Notes: a model not told the origin generated them from the letters alone. DNA of 9,883 nt from Lentisphaeria bacterium UBA1776 (GCA_002314605.1 DCGO01000091.1:1-9883); one strand, 5' to 3'; shown: positions 1 through 7,759, counted from the stretch's first letter. Numbers and translations: made by a program.

Positions 1-38
1 TTAACAAAACTTTTGAAATTACCTCAGAGGAAAAGAAG

Positions 39-1298
39 ATGAACTGGTTTACGGATTCCCGTTTCGGGATGTTCATTCACTGGGGGCTTTATTCCGTTGC
101 CGGAGGGCAATGGAACGGTATGGAAACTCCATGGGTCTCCGAATGGCTTATGCGGAAATTCCGTATCCCCCGCAAGGAATACGCCAGATTGACGGAGAAG
201 TTCAATCCTGTGAATTTCGATGCGGACAAGTGGATGCGTACCGCTGCCGAAGCAGGAATGAAGTACATGGTCATTACCAGCAAGCACCATGACGGGTTTG
301 CCATGTTTGATTCCAGCTGGGACGATTACAATATCGTGAAAGCCACGCCTTTCAGGCGGGATCCCCTGAAAGAACTTGCGGAAGCCGCTCAAAAATACGG
401 CGTCCGGCTTGGTTTTTACTATTCCCACGAACAGGACTGGTACGAACCGGGAGCCTACGGGAATTTCTGGGATTTTACCAAAGAACAGCGTTCTCCTGAA
501 GCCTTTGACGCCTATCTGAACGGCAAGGTCCGTCATCAGGTGCGGGAACTCCTGACCAACTACGGGCCGGTTGCCATCATCTGGTTCGATACTCCTCACA
601 TCATCACGCCGGAACAGAGTTCCTCCCTGCGCCAATTTGTCCGGGATCTGGCGCCGGAGTGTCTCGTGAACAGCCGTCTCGGCGGCGAAAAGGACTGGGA
701 CTATGAGTCTCTGGGGGACAATCAGCCGCCGTACCGGCGGTTCATCCGTCCCGCCGAAGGCATCGGCACCATGAATGAGAGCTGGGGATACAAGCCCTTC
801 GATCACGGGTACCGCACCCCGTCGGAGGTTCTGCAGGTCATGGCCCGTCTGGCGGCCAGCAATGCGAATTTCATGCTCAATGTCGGTCCCGACGGAACCG
901 GGGCCTTTCCGCCGGAAGCCCGGAAGATCCTTGGTGAAGTCGGAGAATTTCTGAAGCGGAACGGGGAAGCCCTTTACGGGACCCATGATCTCGGGCTTGT
1001 GTATCCCGACAACCGCTGGGGGTATGTCACCTGCAAAGAAAACAGGATCTATTTCTGGTGTTTCCGCAACCCCGGGGAACTGCGTTTCTACGGAGTGCGG
1101 AACAAGATCATATCGGTCGGGATCCTCGGCGGCCCGGCGGTGCCCTTCCGGCAGGACGCCAATCCGGAATACGATTATTACCGGATGGTTCTGGAGGTGC
1201 CGGAAGACTTCCTGGAACCTTTCATCCTCCGGGTGGAATGCGTTGGCGGAATCGACTGCTGTGCAGAAGCTTACAGCGCCGGAGTGAGTGAGCCATAG
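39..1298 (+). CDS. GH29 family alpha-L-fucosidase, probably cytoplasmic
   Basis: This 419-residue protein should release L-fucose from fucosylated glycans by a retaining mechanism. The GH29 signatures are clear: FGMFIHWG at residues 9-16, SKHHDGF at 81-87, the IIWFDTP strand at 180-186 whose Asp184 lies at the catalytic nucleophile position, NESWGY at 246-251 and NVGPDG at 281-286. The acid/base residue varies in this family and I do not assign it; Glu240 is one candidate. A (beta/alpha)8 domain fills roughly residues 1-310, and about 100 residues of C-terminal beta-rich domain follow. The ATG is preceded by AGAGG with an 8-base spacer, and translation begins directly at the conserved WF-x-D-x-[KR]-FG block, so no signal peptide is present. 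The frame stays open upstream to the window edge, so a longer start cannot be fully excluded. The gene converges on the unknown gene at 1353-3026, with 54 bases between them and no obvious terminator. Confidence 0.95.
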   Translation: MNWFTDSRFGMFIHWGLYSVAGGQWNGMETPWVSEWLMRKFRIPRKEYARLTEKFNPVNFDADKWMRTAAEAGMKYMVITSKHHDGFAMFDSSWDDYNIVKATPFRRDPLKELAEAAQKYGVRLGFYYSHEQDWYEPGAYGNFWDFTKEQRSPEAFDAYLNGKVRHQVRELLTNYGPVAIIWFDTPHIITPEQSSSLRQFVRDLAPECLVNSRLGGEKDWDYESLGDNQPPYRRFIRPAEGIGTMNESWGYKPFDHGYRTPSEVLQVMARLAASNANFMLNVGPDGTGAFPPEARKILGEVGEFLKRNGEALYGTHDLGLVYPDNRWGYVTCKENRIYFWCFRNPGELRFYGVRNKIISVGILGGPAVPFRQDANPEYDYYRMVLEVPEDFLEPFILRVECVGGIDCCAEAYSAGVSEP

Positions 1299-1352
1299 CC
1301 CGGCATTGCAATACATGTCTCTTCGCTGATTGCGGATGCCGTTCCTTCCGGT

Positions 1353-3026
1353 TCACGGACGGTCAAACTTCAGGACCAGATACCCGCAGTCGTCACCTGA
1401 CTGAAAAGAGATCCCCTCCTTTTCCGCAACGCCGGAAAATCCGGGTTTCACGGAAGAAGTCTTTTCCAGAACGGTGATTTTCTGTCCGGTCAGGAACTGA
1501 GGCAGCTTTACGGTCTTGTGCGGCATCTTCCTGAAGAAACCCATATACAGGACCCAGGAATCCAGCTCCTTATGCAGATACATGACAGGGATGTCGGGAT
1601 CGGCCGCAGGATCGAAATACTGCTTGTAGGAGATCGTGCGGACTTTCGTCCCCGGAGCGGCATTGCTCACCTGATAAGCGTAGGGATAAAGTTTTTTCGA
1701 GGAATAGAGGTGATACATCACTTCCCGCTCCGCCTTGCGGCCCCCCCTGGCGGTACAGCCGTCAAAGAGCGAATAGCCGAGGGCAAGACCGTACTGATAC
1801 TTTCCCCTGCCGGTCAGCATCACGAAACGGTCGGGAGGATCGGCTGGATCAAGACAATCCTTTGCGGTGAAGTAATACCCGGCATTCAGGACATGCGGCA
1901 AGGACGCTATCCGGCGGAAGTCGAAAGAAAGGGTTTTCTGCGGATCTTCCGTATCGAGGAACCGGATCTTTTTCACTTTGGGGATGTACAGATCTTCCAC
2001 GGCGTCATCGAAATATTTTCCGTTGTATCCGCCATCGTCCACGCGGGGGGCAATACCGCCCTTCCACGGGTACATCTGCTCCAGCTGTTTCCCTGAAATT
2101 CCAGCGGCGTGCCAGGTGGTTGTCCGCTCCAGCACCTGTGCCCCGTGAATCTGAAAACGGTAGCGATTCTCGACGGTCATCAATGCAGGGATCCGGTTGT
2201 ACCATCCGGGAGCCCGATCTGCAAACATCATGCTCCACTCCTGGGTGAAGAAGCGGCTATGTTCCGGACCGGGATTTTCGGCCAGAAAACGCATCAGACT
2301 CCCGGGAGAAAGGACATCGTGGAAAAAACGGTATTCCAGAAAAGCGCACTCGCGCACCTCTTTCTCTGGAAGCACCTCTTTCCCGTCCAGCAGAAATTCG
2401 CAGACCGTGATGCGGTTCGTCGGATACATCTGGCCGCTCTTTTCCGAAACGATCTTCAGCGGCTGCCCGTCGGGGCGGCGGAGGACTTTTCCTGCGCTTG
2501 ACGGGAAATCCGGTCTGCCGTCGGTCCCGCGGTTGTCCGGGTGGATCAGCAACTCGTCTTTGAGGAGAGTTGCCGGATCGCAGACGAGGCGCCAGATGTT
2601 TCCCTTTCCGTCCCGCAACGCTTTCCCCGTATCTGCGGCGCTGAATCCGTGTCCGGGGACCTTGACGCGCCTCAGAAACGCCGATCCGTGATTCCCGCTG
2701 AGGGGACCGTAACCGTCCAGGATCGTGGCCGGATATTCATCTCCGGTACGGTGAAGACAGAAATACGCATCGTATTGGCGGATATCGGCACCTTTGGGGA
2801 GCAGCCAGGCGCTTTCGCTGCCGTAATCGGAGATCCGGCGGACAATATCCAGTTCCGGGGAATAATAACTTCGGATGCAGCAGCTCAGTCCATCCCGGTA
2901 AACCGTGATTTTTTCCGCATGAAACCCCGCTTCAGGTTCCATTTTCCCGGCAGCACAGCCGCTGCCGAAAACGGTCCCCGCAAAACAGCCGGCTGCAAGC
3001 GTTCCATGAATCACTGTTTTTCCCAA
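1353..3026 (-). CDS. Hypothetical protein, 557 residues, possibly exported; unrecognised family
   Basis: I do not recognise this protein family. The predicted start is TTG: no in-frame ATG or other plausible start lies between it and an upstream in-frame TGA at about 3069-3071. AAAGGGACGG precedes it as a plausible ribosome binding site. The N-terminus (residues 1-27, rich in Gly/Ala/Cys, with Cys14 and Cys24) could be a weak signal peptide, but Cys24 follows GSG rather than a canonical lipobox, so lipoprotein status is uncertain. Conspicuous blocks are LDGYGPLSGNHG near residue 103, APRVDDGGYNGKYFDDAVED in the middle, and a beta-rich C-terminus ending GYLVLKF, as is common in carbohydrate-active proteins. 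Aromatic residues are frequent. It lies beyond the terminator at 3110-3129, so it is probably its own transcription unit; a possible extended -10 (TGATATATT on the - strand, 3086-3094) is weak. Membership in the glycan locus is inferred from position only. Confidence 0.8.
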   Translation of the reverse strand: MGKTVIHGTLAAGCFAGTVFGSGCAAGKMEPEAGFHAEKITVYRDGLSCCIRSYYSPELDIVRRISDYGSESAWLLPKGADIRQYDAYFCLHRTGDEYPATILDGYGPLSGNHGSAFLRRVKVPGHGFSAADTGKALRDGKGNIWRLVCDPATLLKDELLIHPDNRGTDGRPDFPSSAGKVLRRPDGQPLKIVSEKSGQMYPTNRITVCEFLLDGKEVLPEKEVRECAFLEYRFFHDVLSPGSLMRFLAENPGPEHSRFFTQEWSMMFADRAPGWYNRIPALMTVENRYRFQIHGAQVLERTTTWHAAGISGKQLEQMYPWKGGIAPRVDDGGYNGKYFDDAVEDLYIPKVKKIRFLDTEDPQKTLSFDFRRIASLPHVLNAGYYFTAKDCLDPADPPDRFVMLTGRGKYQYGLALGYSLFDGCTARGGRKAEREVMYHLYSSKKLYPYAYQVSNAAPGTKVRTISYKQYFDPAADPDIPVMYLHKELDSWVLYMGFFRKMPHKTVKLPQFLTGQKITVLEKTSSVKPGFSGVAEKEGISFQSGDDCGYLVLKFDRP

Positions 3027-3109
3027 TTTCCGTCCCTTTCTTTCAGCAGGCGGAATCCCTGTCGTTTTTCATTCCACTTCCGTCAAATATATCACCAAAA
3101 ACAAAAAAT

Positions 3110-3129
3110 AAAAGAGCCTCGGCTCTTTT
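3110..3129 (-). terminator. Rho-independent terminator at the end of the operon
   Basis: A perfect 9-base inverted repeat AAAAGAGCC/GGCTCTTTT encloses two central bases, which folds as an 8-bp stem with a CCGAGG-type tight turn. On the - strand it is followed by TTTTATTTTTTGTTTTT, a strong U-tract. It lies 92 bases downstream of the oxidoreductase remnant and upstream of the unknown gene, so it should separate the leftward operon from that gene. On the + strand only a TTTT follows, so termination is predicted mainly for leftward transcripts. Confidence 0.8.
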
Positions 3130-3133
3130 CGGA

Positions 3134-3178
3134 CCGGTTTCGGAAATCCGGCCTGACGCGGCCGGATTCTGAAACCGG
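3134..3178. repeat. Long interrupted hairpin next to the terminator
   Basis: An outer 8-bp inverted repeat, CCGGTTTC (3134-3141) with GAAACCGG (3171-3178), surrounds an inner 9-bp repeat, AATCCGGCC (3145-3153) with GGCCGGATT (3160-3168). The loop is TGACGC, and the inner and outer stems are separated by a small asymmetric internal loop. It begins 4 bases from the terminator hairpin and has no U-tract of its own. It may stabilise the 3' end of the operon transcript, or be a copy of a dispersed palindromic element; the window has no second copy to decide this. Confidence 0.6.
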
Positions 3179-3221
3179 ATGGACGGCGGGTTTTCCTTTC
3201 GCTCTGCAGAAGACGGGAGTT

Positions 3222-4055
3222 TCAGAGAAACTCTTTTTCGTACTTTTCCCGTCTTTCCTTGAATTTCGCCAGATTTTCGGCGGAAATTTCGATCTTCCCG
3301 AGCACGCTGGGATACGGATATCCTTCCTTGTGCCGTGCGGGATCCGGATTCCATTCGTCATCCCGGTAGTTGTCACGCACTTCCTTCCGGCGGAAATCGG
3401 GGATCTCCATGGGAGCGCCCTTTGCCAGAGCGGACCGGTAACCCTGGATCCCCACCGCCGTCATGGCAACGGCCTTATAGACGTCGATCATCGGCTCGGA
3501 ACCTTCCTCGATGGCTTTCCGGAAAAAGTAGCTGTCGAAGTAATCCCCGCCGCCATGGCCGAAATTGGCGGCATCCGGAAATTCCGCAGGGAATCGCAGT
3601 TCATAGAAAACGTCTTTGGGGGTATCCCGGGGGAAGTCGATACCGGGCTCCTTGTGAACCCTCAGCCGCTTGTCTCCCTGAGTGATTTCCAGGGACCCTC
3701 GATTGCCGCAGATACGGAACCGGTTTCCGTGGTCGCGGAATCCGCTGCAGGGCAGGATCTTCACCAGCGCGCCATTGTTCATGGTGCACATCAGTACGGA
3801 CATGGCGTCCGTGACTTTTATCCCGCCGTCTTCGTAAACGGGGTCGTCAAAATCGTGGGTCACGATCAGGCCGTTCACCTGCACCGGGGTGGCCCCGGTG
3901 ATCATCATGACCGGCCCCATGGAGTGGGTGCAGTAATAGGTGGCGGGGAGCCAGGCTCGCCAGTGCGCGGGCCTGTTGCAGAGCGCCACCCTTTCCATGG
4001 AAGTCATGGGGTGAATGTATTCGCCTTCCCCGTAAAGGAATCTCCCGACTTCAGC
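3222..4055 (-). pseudogene. N-terminally truncated Gfo/Idh/MocA family oxidoreductase
   Basis: The surviving frame encodes the C-terminal substrate-binding half of a sugar-type dehydrogenase of the Gfo/Idh/MocA family. Evidence is GEGEYIHPM just upstream of the first ATG, NRPAHWRAWLPATYYCTHSM, GGGDYFDSYFFRKAIEEG and PMIDVYKAVAMTA, all in the usual order. The N-terminal NAD(P)-binding Rossmann domain with its GxGxxG loop (about 120-150 residues) is absent. Recognisable homology starts near 4055, and the same frame meets a TGA at 4089-4091. The first ATG, at 4005-4007, would give a 261-residue protein without cofactor binding. The frame is open to its TGA at 3222-3224. Upstream, another frame carries AMLKSG, which a single-base indel would join to the RFLYGEGEY block, so a frameshift may add to a deletion. 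An intact separate domain protein is possible but unlikely. Confidence 0.75.
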
Positions 4056-4079
4056 ATGGCACCGAAGATGTAGAGGAGG

Positions 4080-4345
4080 AAAATCCGGTCAGACCTTTTT
4101 TCCCGGCGGAATTTTTCATCGTTCCGAAGAGAATGGCCAGAACCCCCGTCCGCTGTCAGGAGAATTTCATGCAATGGAGCAAATTCAGGGAACCTTGTGA
4201 GCCAGACAAGAAACGTGAAAAAGGCTCCGTTCAGGGCAAAAAAGGTATAAATCCGCTCCCGGTCCGCCGGAGCCTTGGCGAAGAGGATTCCCACCGCAGT
4301 CCAGGTAAGCCCGGTCAGCAGAAGCAGGAGGATGGTCGCAAGCAT
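4080..4345 (-). pseudogene. Remnant of a multi-pass membrane protein, perhaps DMT-like transporter
   Basis: An ATG at 4343-4345, preceded by AAGGA with an 8-base spacer, opens a frame whose first 60 residues hold two hydrophobic segments: LATILLLLLTGLTWTAVGIL and TFFALNGAFFTFLVW. The pattern recalls the first two helices of drug/metabolite transporter (DMT/EamA)-type proteins, but this is resemblance only. Around the GGGGG run (about 4141-4147) the frame turns hydrophilic. The neighbouring frame then reads a hydrophobic stretch, VLAILFGTMKNSAGKKGLTG, and the first frame becomes hydrophobic again (FLLYIFGAML) before ending in TGA at 4004-4006, overlapping the oxidoreductase remnant. Unbroken, the frame encodes 113 residues, far short of an 8-10 helix transporter. 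I read this as a decayed gene; a short intact membrane protein of 113 residues is the alternative. Confidence 0.55.
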
Positions 4346-4361
4346 GTGATGCGTCCTTCAG

Positions 4362-4389
4362 CCGCACTCCGGGTCCGGCCGGAGTGCGG
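4362..4389. repeat. Intercistronic hairpin after the DUF4838 gene
   Basis: A perfect 11-bp inverted repeat, CCGCACTCCGG (4362-4372) with CCGGAGTGCGG (4379-4389), encloses a 6-base loop. It sits 9 bases downstream of the DUF4838 stop codon and ends 16 bases before the next ATG. No U-tract follows on the - strand, so a classical terminator is not supported. A partial terminator, or an mRNA-stabilising hairpin that raises expression of the upstream genes relative to the decayed downstream ones, would fit. Confidence 0.65.
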
Positions 4390-4398
4390 AGAATGGTT

Positions 4399-6900
4399 TT
4401 AACGCAGTCCTCCCCATTTTTCCGGACGGGCAAAGGAGCCGACGCCCACCGGATACAGGGCCGAGACTTCCGGGGGTTCCTTTGCAGACATGTTTCCGGC
4501 CCGGCGGGAGCGGAAAATATCGATTCCCCAAGTGCATTCCCGGGAGGGCCCCAGTTTGCCGAAGTCGGCAGTGGGAATTTTGACGACCGCTTCCCAGCGG
4601 TTGTCATACTTTTTCACCGCCGTCTGAACTCCCGGGGTCCAGAGAAGAGGCAGCGTATCCCGACCGATGATGGTCTGGTCTGTGGAGCGGTCCCATACGG
4701 CGCCGTTGGCATTGACGGCGATGTGGAAGAAACTGCGTTCCGGCGTGTTCAGAAATATTTCCACCAGATCGTCGTTCCAGATCCCGGGCTGGTCGTTTGC
4801 GCTGCATCCGGCTTTCAGCTTCGTCATTTGGGATTCTTCACAGATAATGCCGATCAGGAGATGCTTCCGGTCCCGGGTGATGCCGAACCCTGCCCGGGTT
4901 CCGTTGACGGTGACTTTTTTACGGCTTTTGTTATCCCGGAAAACATGGAGTTTCGGGAAAAGTTTTTCGATGGGAGTGTGGATATCCGCCCCGGCGGGGA
5001 GCCGGTAGAGGCGATACACCGGACCGGTACGTTTGAGTGAAGCAAAAAGTTTTTTGAGGGGCTCGATCTCAAGCTTCAATGCATCAATCCGGCGGCGGTA
5101 CACGGAGTTTTCGGGGGTTTTCACCAGCGCCGCCTCCAAAAGACGGAAATACTCCGCAATATCGTTTTCCTTCAGAAATCCCGAGGTGGGCGTAACGCTT
5201 CGGGACTCCTGACGGGACCACACCTTTTCGGCATACTCGTGAAAAGCTTTCATCTCTGCGGCTGCAGGTCCGAAATAAAGCCTGTAATACTCGTCCAGCA
5301 AAGTCTGCATATCAAGATCAGGGTCCCAGAAAAGCTTCATCTGGATGTACATCATGAGGTGCATCAGCGGTACGTTCCAGCGGGAGATTTCATCCTTGTG
5401 CTTCGACTTGTCGTTGATGACCTCGATGAATTTCCCGTAGCAGTAGGGCCGGATGAATTTCATCTCCTTCTGCAATGCCTTGCCGAAAAAGGCCGGATAC
5501 GGCGGGGAGCCCCGGAATTTGGTGTGCAGGAAATGGTCCCAGTAGCGGATCTTTTTGCCGTGATTGTGTTCGACCCACGGGAGATGCTCCCTGCGGATCA
5601 GAGGCTCCGTGGAATTCAGTACCCACAAGGCGGAACAGGGGGTAAGGATAAGGGGAGTCAGAATATTGTCCGGATCATCCTCCGCAAAATTGGTTGGCAG
5701 CGTATTGTTGTAGTGTTTCCAGTGATAAAAGGTGACCTGAGGGTGGCTCTTCTTCAGCTCCCCGGCAACATAGCAGCTGAATTCCCAGAGCATGTTGGCC
5801 TTGATCTGCCAGAGGTCCCGTGTGTTCCATTTTTTCTGATAAACCGGCAGGTCCCGGTAATCAATGTAGGTGGTCCCGTCCGGGGTCCCCACGGAAATGG
5901 CCTTGAGCCCGGGAGAAGCGTCCAGCACCTTGCGGCAGTAGAGGACACAGGCGTCCCGGAAAGCCTGATTGCTGAAGCGGGGGTAGCCCAATTCCGTCAT
6001 GATCTTGCCGGGATACCGCTTTCCGGGCTTCTCGCAGGCCAGAAATTCCGGGTGATTCTCCAGTTGCAGAACATCCCCGAAAACATCCTGGCTATTGTGC
6101 TGATAAATAGCCGGATAAGAAGTCCCTCCCATCAGCCGTTTGAGCCACAGCGCCCCCCCCGGGTTCTTACTCCGGAAGACCGCCGTACTGGTGAAGACGC
6201 GATAGGAAAAAGCAGCTTCCCTGGTGATCCTCTGAGGCTCAAAAGAGAGGCAGTCCCTTTTCGGCAGGACGGTCCCGTCCTCGTATGGAGCATAAAAACG
6301 GACCCCTGCTTTTTCCAGCAAAGCGGAGACGGCGTACCACGCACCGATGTCGTCGTGGACAAAGATTTTCAGCGCGGGGATGTAGATCCCGAACCCGTTC
6401 TCAATATACCCGGTCATGAAATACTGATCGTTCCCAACATAGTCCCACCACGCTTTCGTCCTCTTCGATGGAAAAGCTGCGGGCTTCTTTTTCCCCGTGC
6501 GGAGATAGATGGCATCCGGGGTATCCACCGCATAGGGAAAGGGCCTGCCCGTCACCAGTTTTCCGGCGAGGATCAGGTGATCCTTACCGACCACGATATC
6601 GTATCCGGAATTCTGAAACGCGGGAAGTTTGTAGCCCAGAGATCCGGTGAACTTGTTTTCCCCCACAAAAACATGCTGTCTGAAGGCGTTTCCTGGAGCG
6701 TTCACGATGGGGAGTTCCGCCCCTGTCATCTCTTTCACAAAAAACTGCAGATCTTCCGCCGCCCGTTTTTCTCCCTCGTGGGCACTGGCCGCCACCACGA
6801 TATCCGCTTCCGGACGGCCGTTTTTCACCAAATCAAACCCCTGCAGCGGCAGAACTGCAAACACCCCGATACACCACAAAAGAATCTTTTCCCACATCAT
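4399..6900 (-). CDS. Secreted DUF4838 protein with C-terminal CBM9-like domain
   Basis: This 833-residue protein is probably an exported glycan-active protein. Residues 1-21 form a typical signal peptide (MMWEK, then a hydrophobic core ending near LPLQG). Residues about 30-120 resemble the beta/alpha N-terminal domain found before many GH67/GH84/GH20-type catalytic domains, with AAEDLQFFVKEMTG at 47-60. The DUF4838 region covers about 180-545, with DIGAWYAVSALLEKAGVRFY at 184-203 as a marker. The last 180 residues look like a CBM9/DOMON-like beta-sandwich: GIWNDDLVEIFLN at 706-718 and RWEAVVKIP at 768-776. DUF4838 proteins occur in polysaccharide-utilisation contexts, but I know of no firm activity. 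Two adjacent ATGs compete; AGGAG lies 5 bases before the first and 8 before the second. The gene follows the prepilin gene after 28 bases and is probably cotranscribed. Confidence 0.85.
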   Translation of the reverse strand: MMWEKILLWCIGVFAVLPLQGFDLVKNGRPEADIVVAASAHEGEKRAAEDLQFFVKEMTGAELPIVNAPGNAFRQHVFVGENKFTGSLGYKLPAFQNSGYDIVVGKDHLILAGKLVTGRPFPYAVDTPDAIYLRTGKKKPAAFPSKRTKAWWDYVGNDQYFMTGYIENGFGIYIPALKIFVHDDIGAWYAVSALLEKAGVRFYAPYEDGTVLPKRDCLSFEPQRITREAAFSYRVFTSTAVFRSKNPGGALWLKRLMGGTSYPAIYQHNSQDVFGDVLQLENHPEFLACEKPGKRYPGKIMTELGYPRFSNQAFRDACVLYCRKVLDASPGLKAISVGTPDGTTYIDYRDLPVYQKKWNTRDLWQIKANMLWEFSCYVAGELKKSHPQVTFYHWKHYNNTLPTNFAEDDPDNILTPLILTPCSALWVLNSTEPLIRREHLPWVEHNHGKKIRYWDHFLHTKFRGSPPYPAFFGKALQKEMKFIRPYCYGKFIEVINDKSKHKDEISRWNVPLMHLMMYIQMKLFWDPDLDMQTLLDEYYRLYFGPAAAEMKAFHEYAEKVWSRQESRSVTPTSGFLKENDIAEYFRLLEAALVKTPENSVYRRRIDALKLEIEPLKKLFASLKRTGPVYRLYRLPAGADIHTPIEKLFPKLHVFRDNKSRKKVTVNGTRAGFGITRDRKHLLIGIICEESQMTKLKAGCSANDQPGIWNDDLVEIFLNTPERSFFHIAVNANGAVWDRSTDQTIIGRDTLPLLWTPGVQTAVKKYDNRWEAVVKIPTADFGKLGPSRECTWGIDIFRSRRAGNMSAKEPPEVSALYPVGVGSFARPEKWGGLR

Positions 6901-6928
6901 ACCATCTCCTTTTGTTGAAGTTGTGTTG

Positions 6929-7753
6929 TTATTTTGTCTGGGCGGAAATTTTCGCCCGGCCCCGGCTCATGCCGTAAAAGGGCTCCGCCGCATCGTAATT
7001 CTGACCATGGGCCATGGCAAGACCCTTGATGTCTTTTCCTTCCGCATGGCCGTCCGCATAGACCCCATTGGCCTTGTTTCCGTGCTTGAAATAGACGAAT
7101 CCGCTGCCGGAATCCCAGTTCCGCACCTGCTCACACTGCCGTCCCGCCACCCACGTCCCGGATGTGGCGAACCCCGAACTGTCGATGGCCAGCGCCGACA
7201 TGGAGGGTTTCGACAGTTTCTTGATGCTGACGGCACAGCCCGATTCCCCGTAACAGGTGACCGCACTGGGCGGCAGGGTGATCATGAACCGGGTGAAATT
7301 AGACGTTTTTGAGGTTGCAGTCGTAGCATAAGTTATGGGGTATTTTTCCCTATTGGAGAGCCAGGCGGAGTCTTCCCCGCTCAGGTCCGGACAGTAGCAT
7401 GAATTGAACTGCAGGACGCCCAGACCCCGCGGCATCCCGACACTGTTGAAATATGGGGTCCGGACGCGGTTATTCCCGTCGAGATTGCTCCAGACGCTGT
7501 AAACGGAATCCCCCGGGATCCATCCGGAACAGTCGTTGGCGTACATCCCCATGACCGCGCCGATCTGCTTGAGATTGTTGAGGCATCCGGCATTTTTCGC
7601 TGTCAGCCTCGCCTTGTTCAGCGACGGCAAAAGCAATCCCGCCAGAATGGCGATGATGGCCACCACCACCAGCAGTTCGATCAAAGTGAAACGCTGATTG
7701 AATTGCTGTGACGAAATGGGGAGACCGGAGGATGCGCAATGCTTTTTCTCCAT
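6929..7753 (-). CDS. Prepilin-like protein with N-terminal methylation motif and H-x9-DG domain (DUF1559-like)
   Basis: The 274-residue protein has a basic leader of about 21 residues and then FTLIELLVVVAIIAILAGLL, the type IV pilin/type II secretion pseudopilin class III signal. Glu26 occupies the conserved mature position 5. The residue before the cleavage site is Arg21, where classical pilins have Gly. Near the C-terminus, His224 is followed by nine residues and Asp234-Gly235, the H-x9-DG motif of the prepilin-processing-associated family that is abundant in Lentisphaerota and Planctomycetes. It is likely an inner-membrane-anchored or surface-assembled protein, often encoded beside carbohydrate-degradation genes; its molecular role is unknown. 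I chose the ATG at 7751-7753 because AAAAAAGGAG lies 6 bases upstream; a longer frame from a TTG at 7793-7795 lacks such a site. It lies 51 bases after the deacetylase gene. Confidence 0.88.
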   Translation of the reverse strand: MEKKHCASSGLPISSQQFNQRFTLIELLVVVAIIAILAGLLLPSLNKARLTAKNAGCLNNLKQIGAVMGMYANDCSGWIPGDSVYSVWSNLDGNNRVRTPYFNSVGMPRGLGVLQFNSCYCPDLSGEDSAWLSNREKYPITYATTATSKTSNFTRFMITLPPSAVTCYGESGCAVSIKKLSKPSMSALAIDSSGFATSGTWVAGRQCEQVRNWDSGSGFVYFKHGNKANGVYADGHAEGKDIKGLAMAHGQNYDAAEPFYGMSRGRAKISAQTK

Positions 7754-7759
7754 TTTGAA

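Noticed and set aside
24..1316. A 430-codon open frame antisense to the fucosidase gene
   Set aside because: It lies opposite a gene with clear GH29 motifs, and its translation shows no recognisable domain. Long antisense frames arise here because the real genes rarely use TTA, CTA and TCA codons.
1299..1352. Possible bidirectional terminator between the convergent genes
   Set aside because: No stable stem followed by a T-run was found on either strand.
2541..4073. A 510-codon + strand open frame across the unknown gene, the hairpins and the oxidoreductase remnant
   Set aside because: It runs through a terminator and two hairpins, and overlaps recognisable oxidoreductase sequence on the other strand. 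No domain or good ribosome binding site was seen.
5239..6918. A 559-codon + strand open frame opposite the DUF4838 gene
   Set aside because: The - strand frame has a signal peptide, ribosome binding site and family motifs; the + strand translation has none and looks like reverse-complement composition.
6940..6957. GGGCG/CGCCC inverted repeat near the 3' end of the prepilin gene
   Set aside because: Only a 5-bp stem inside the coding region, with no U-tract; too weak to annotate.
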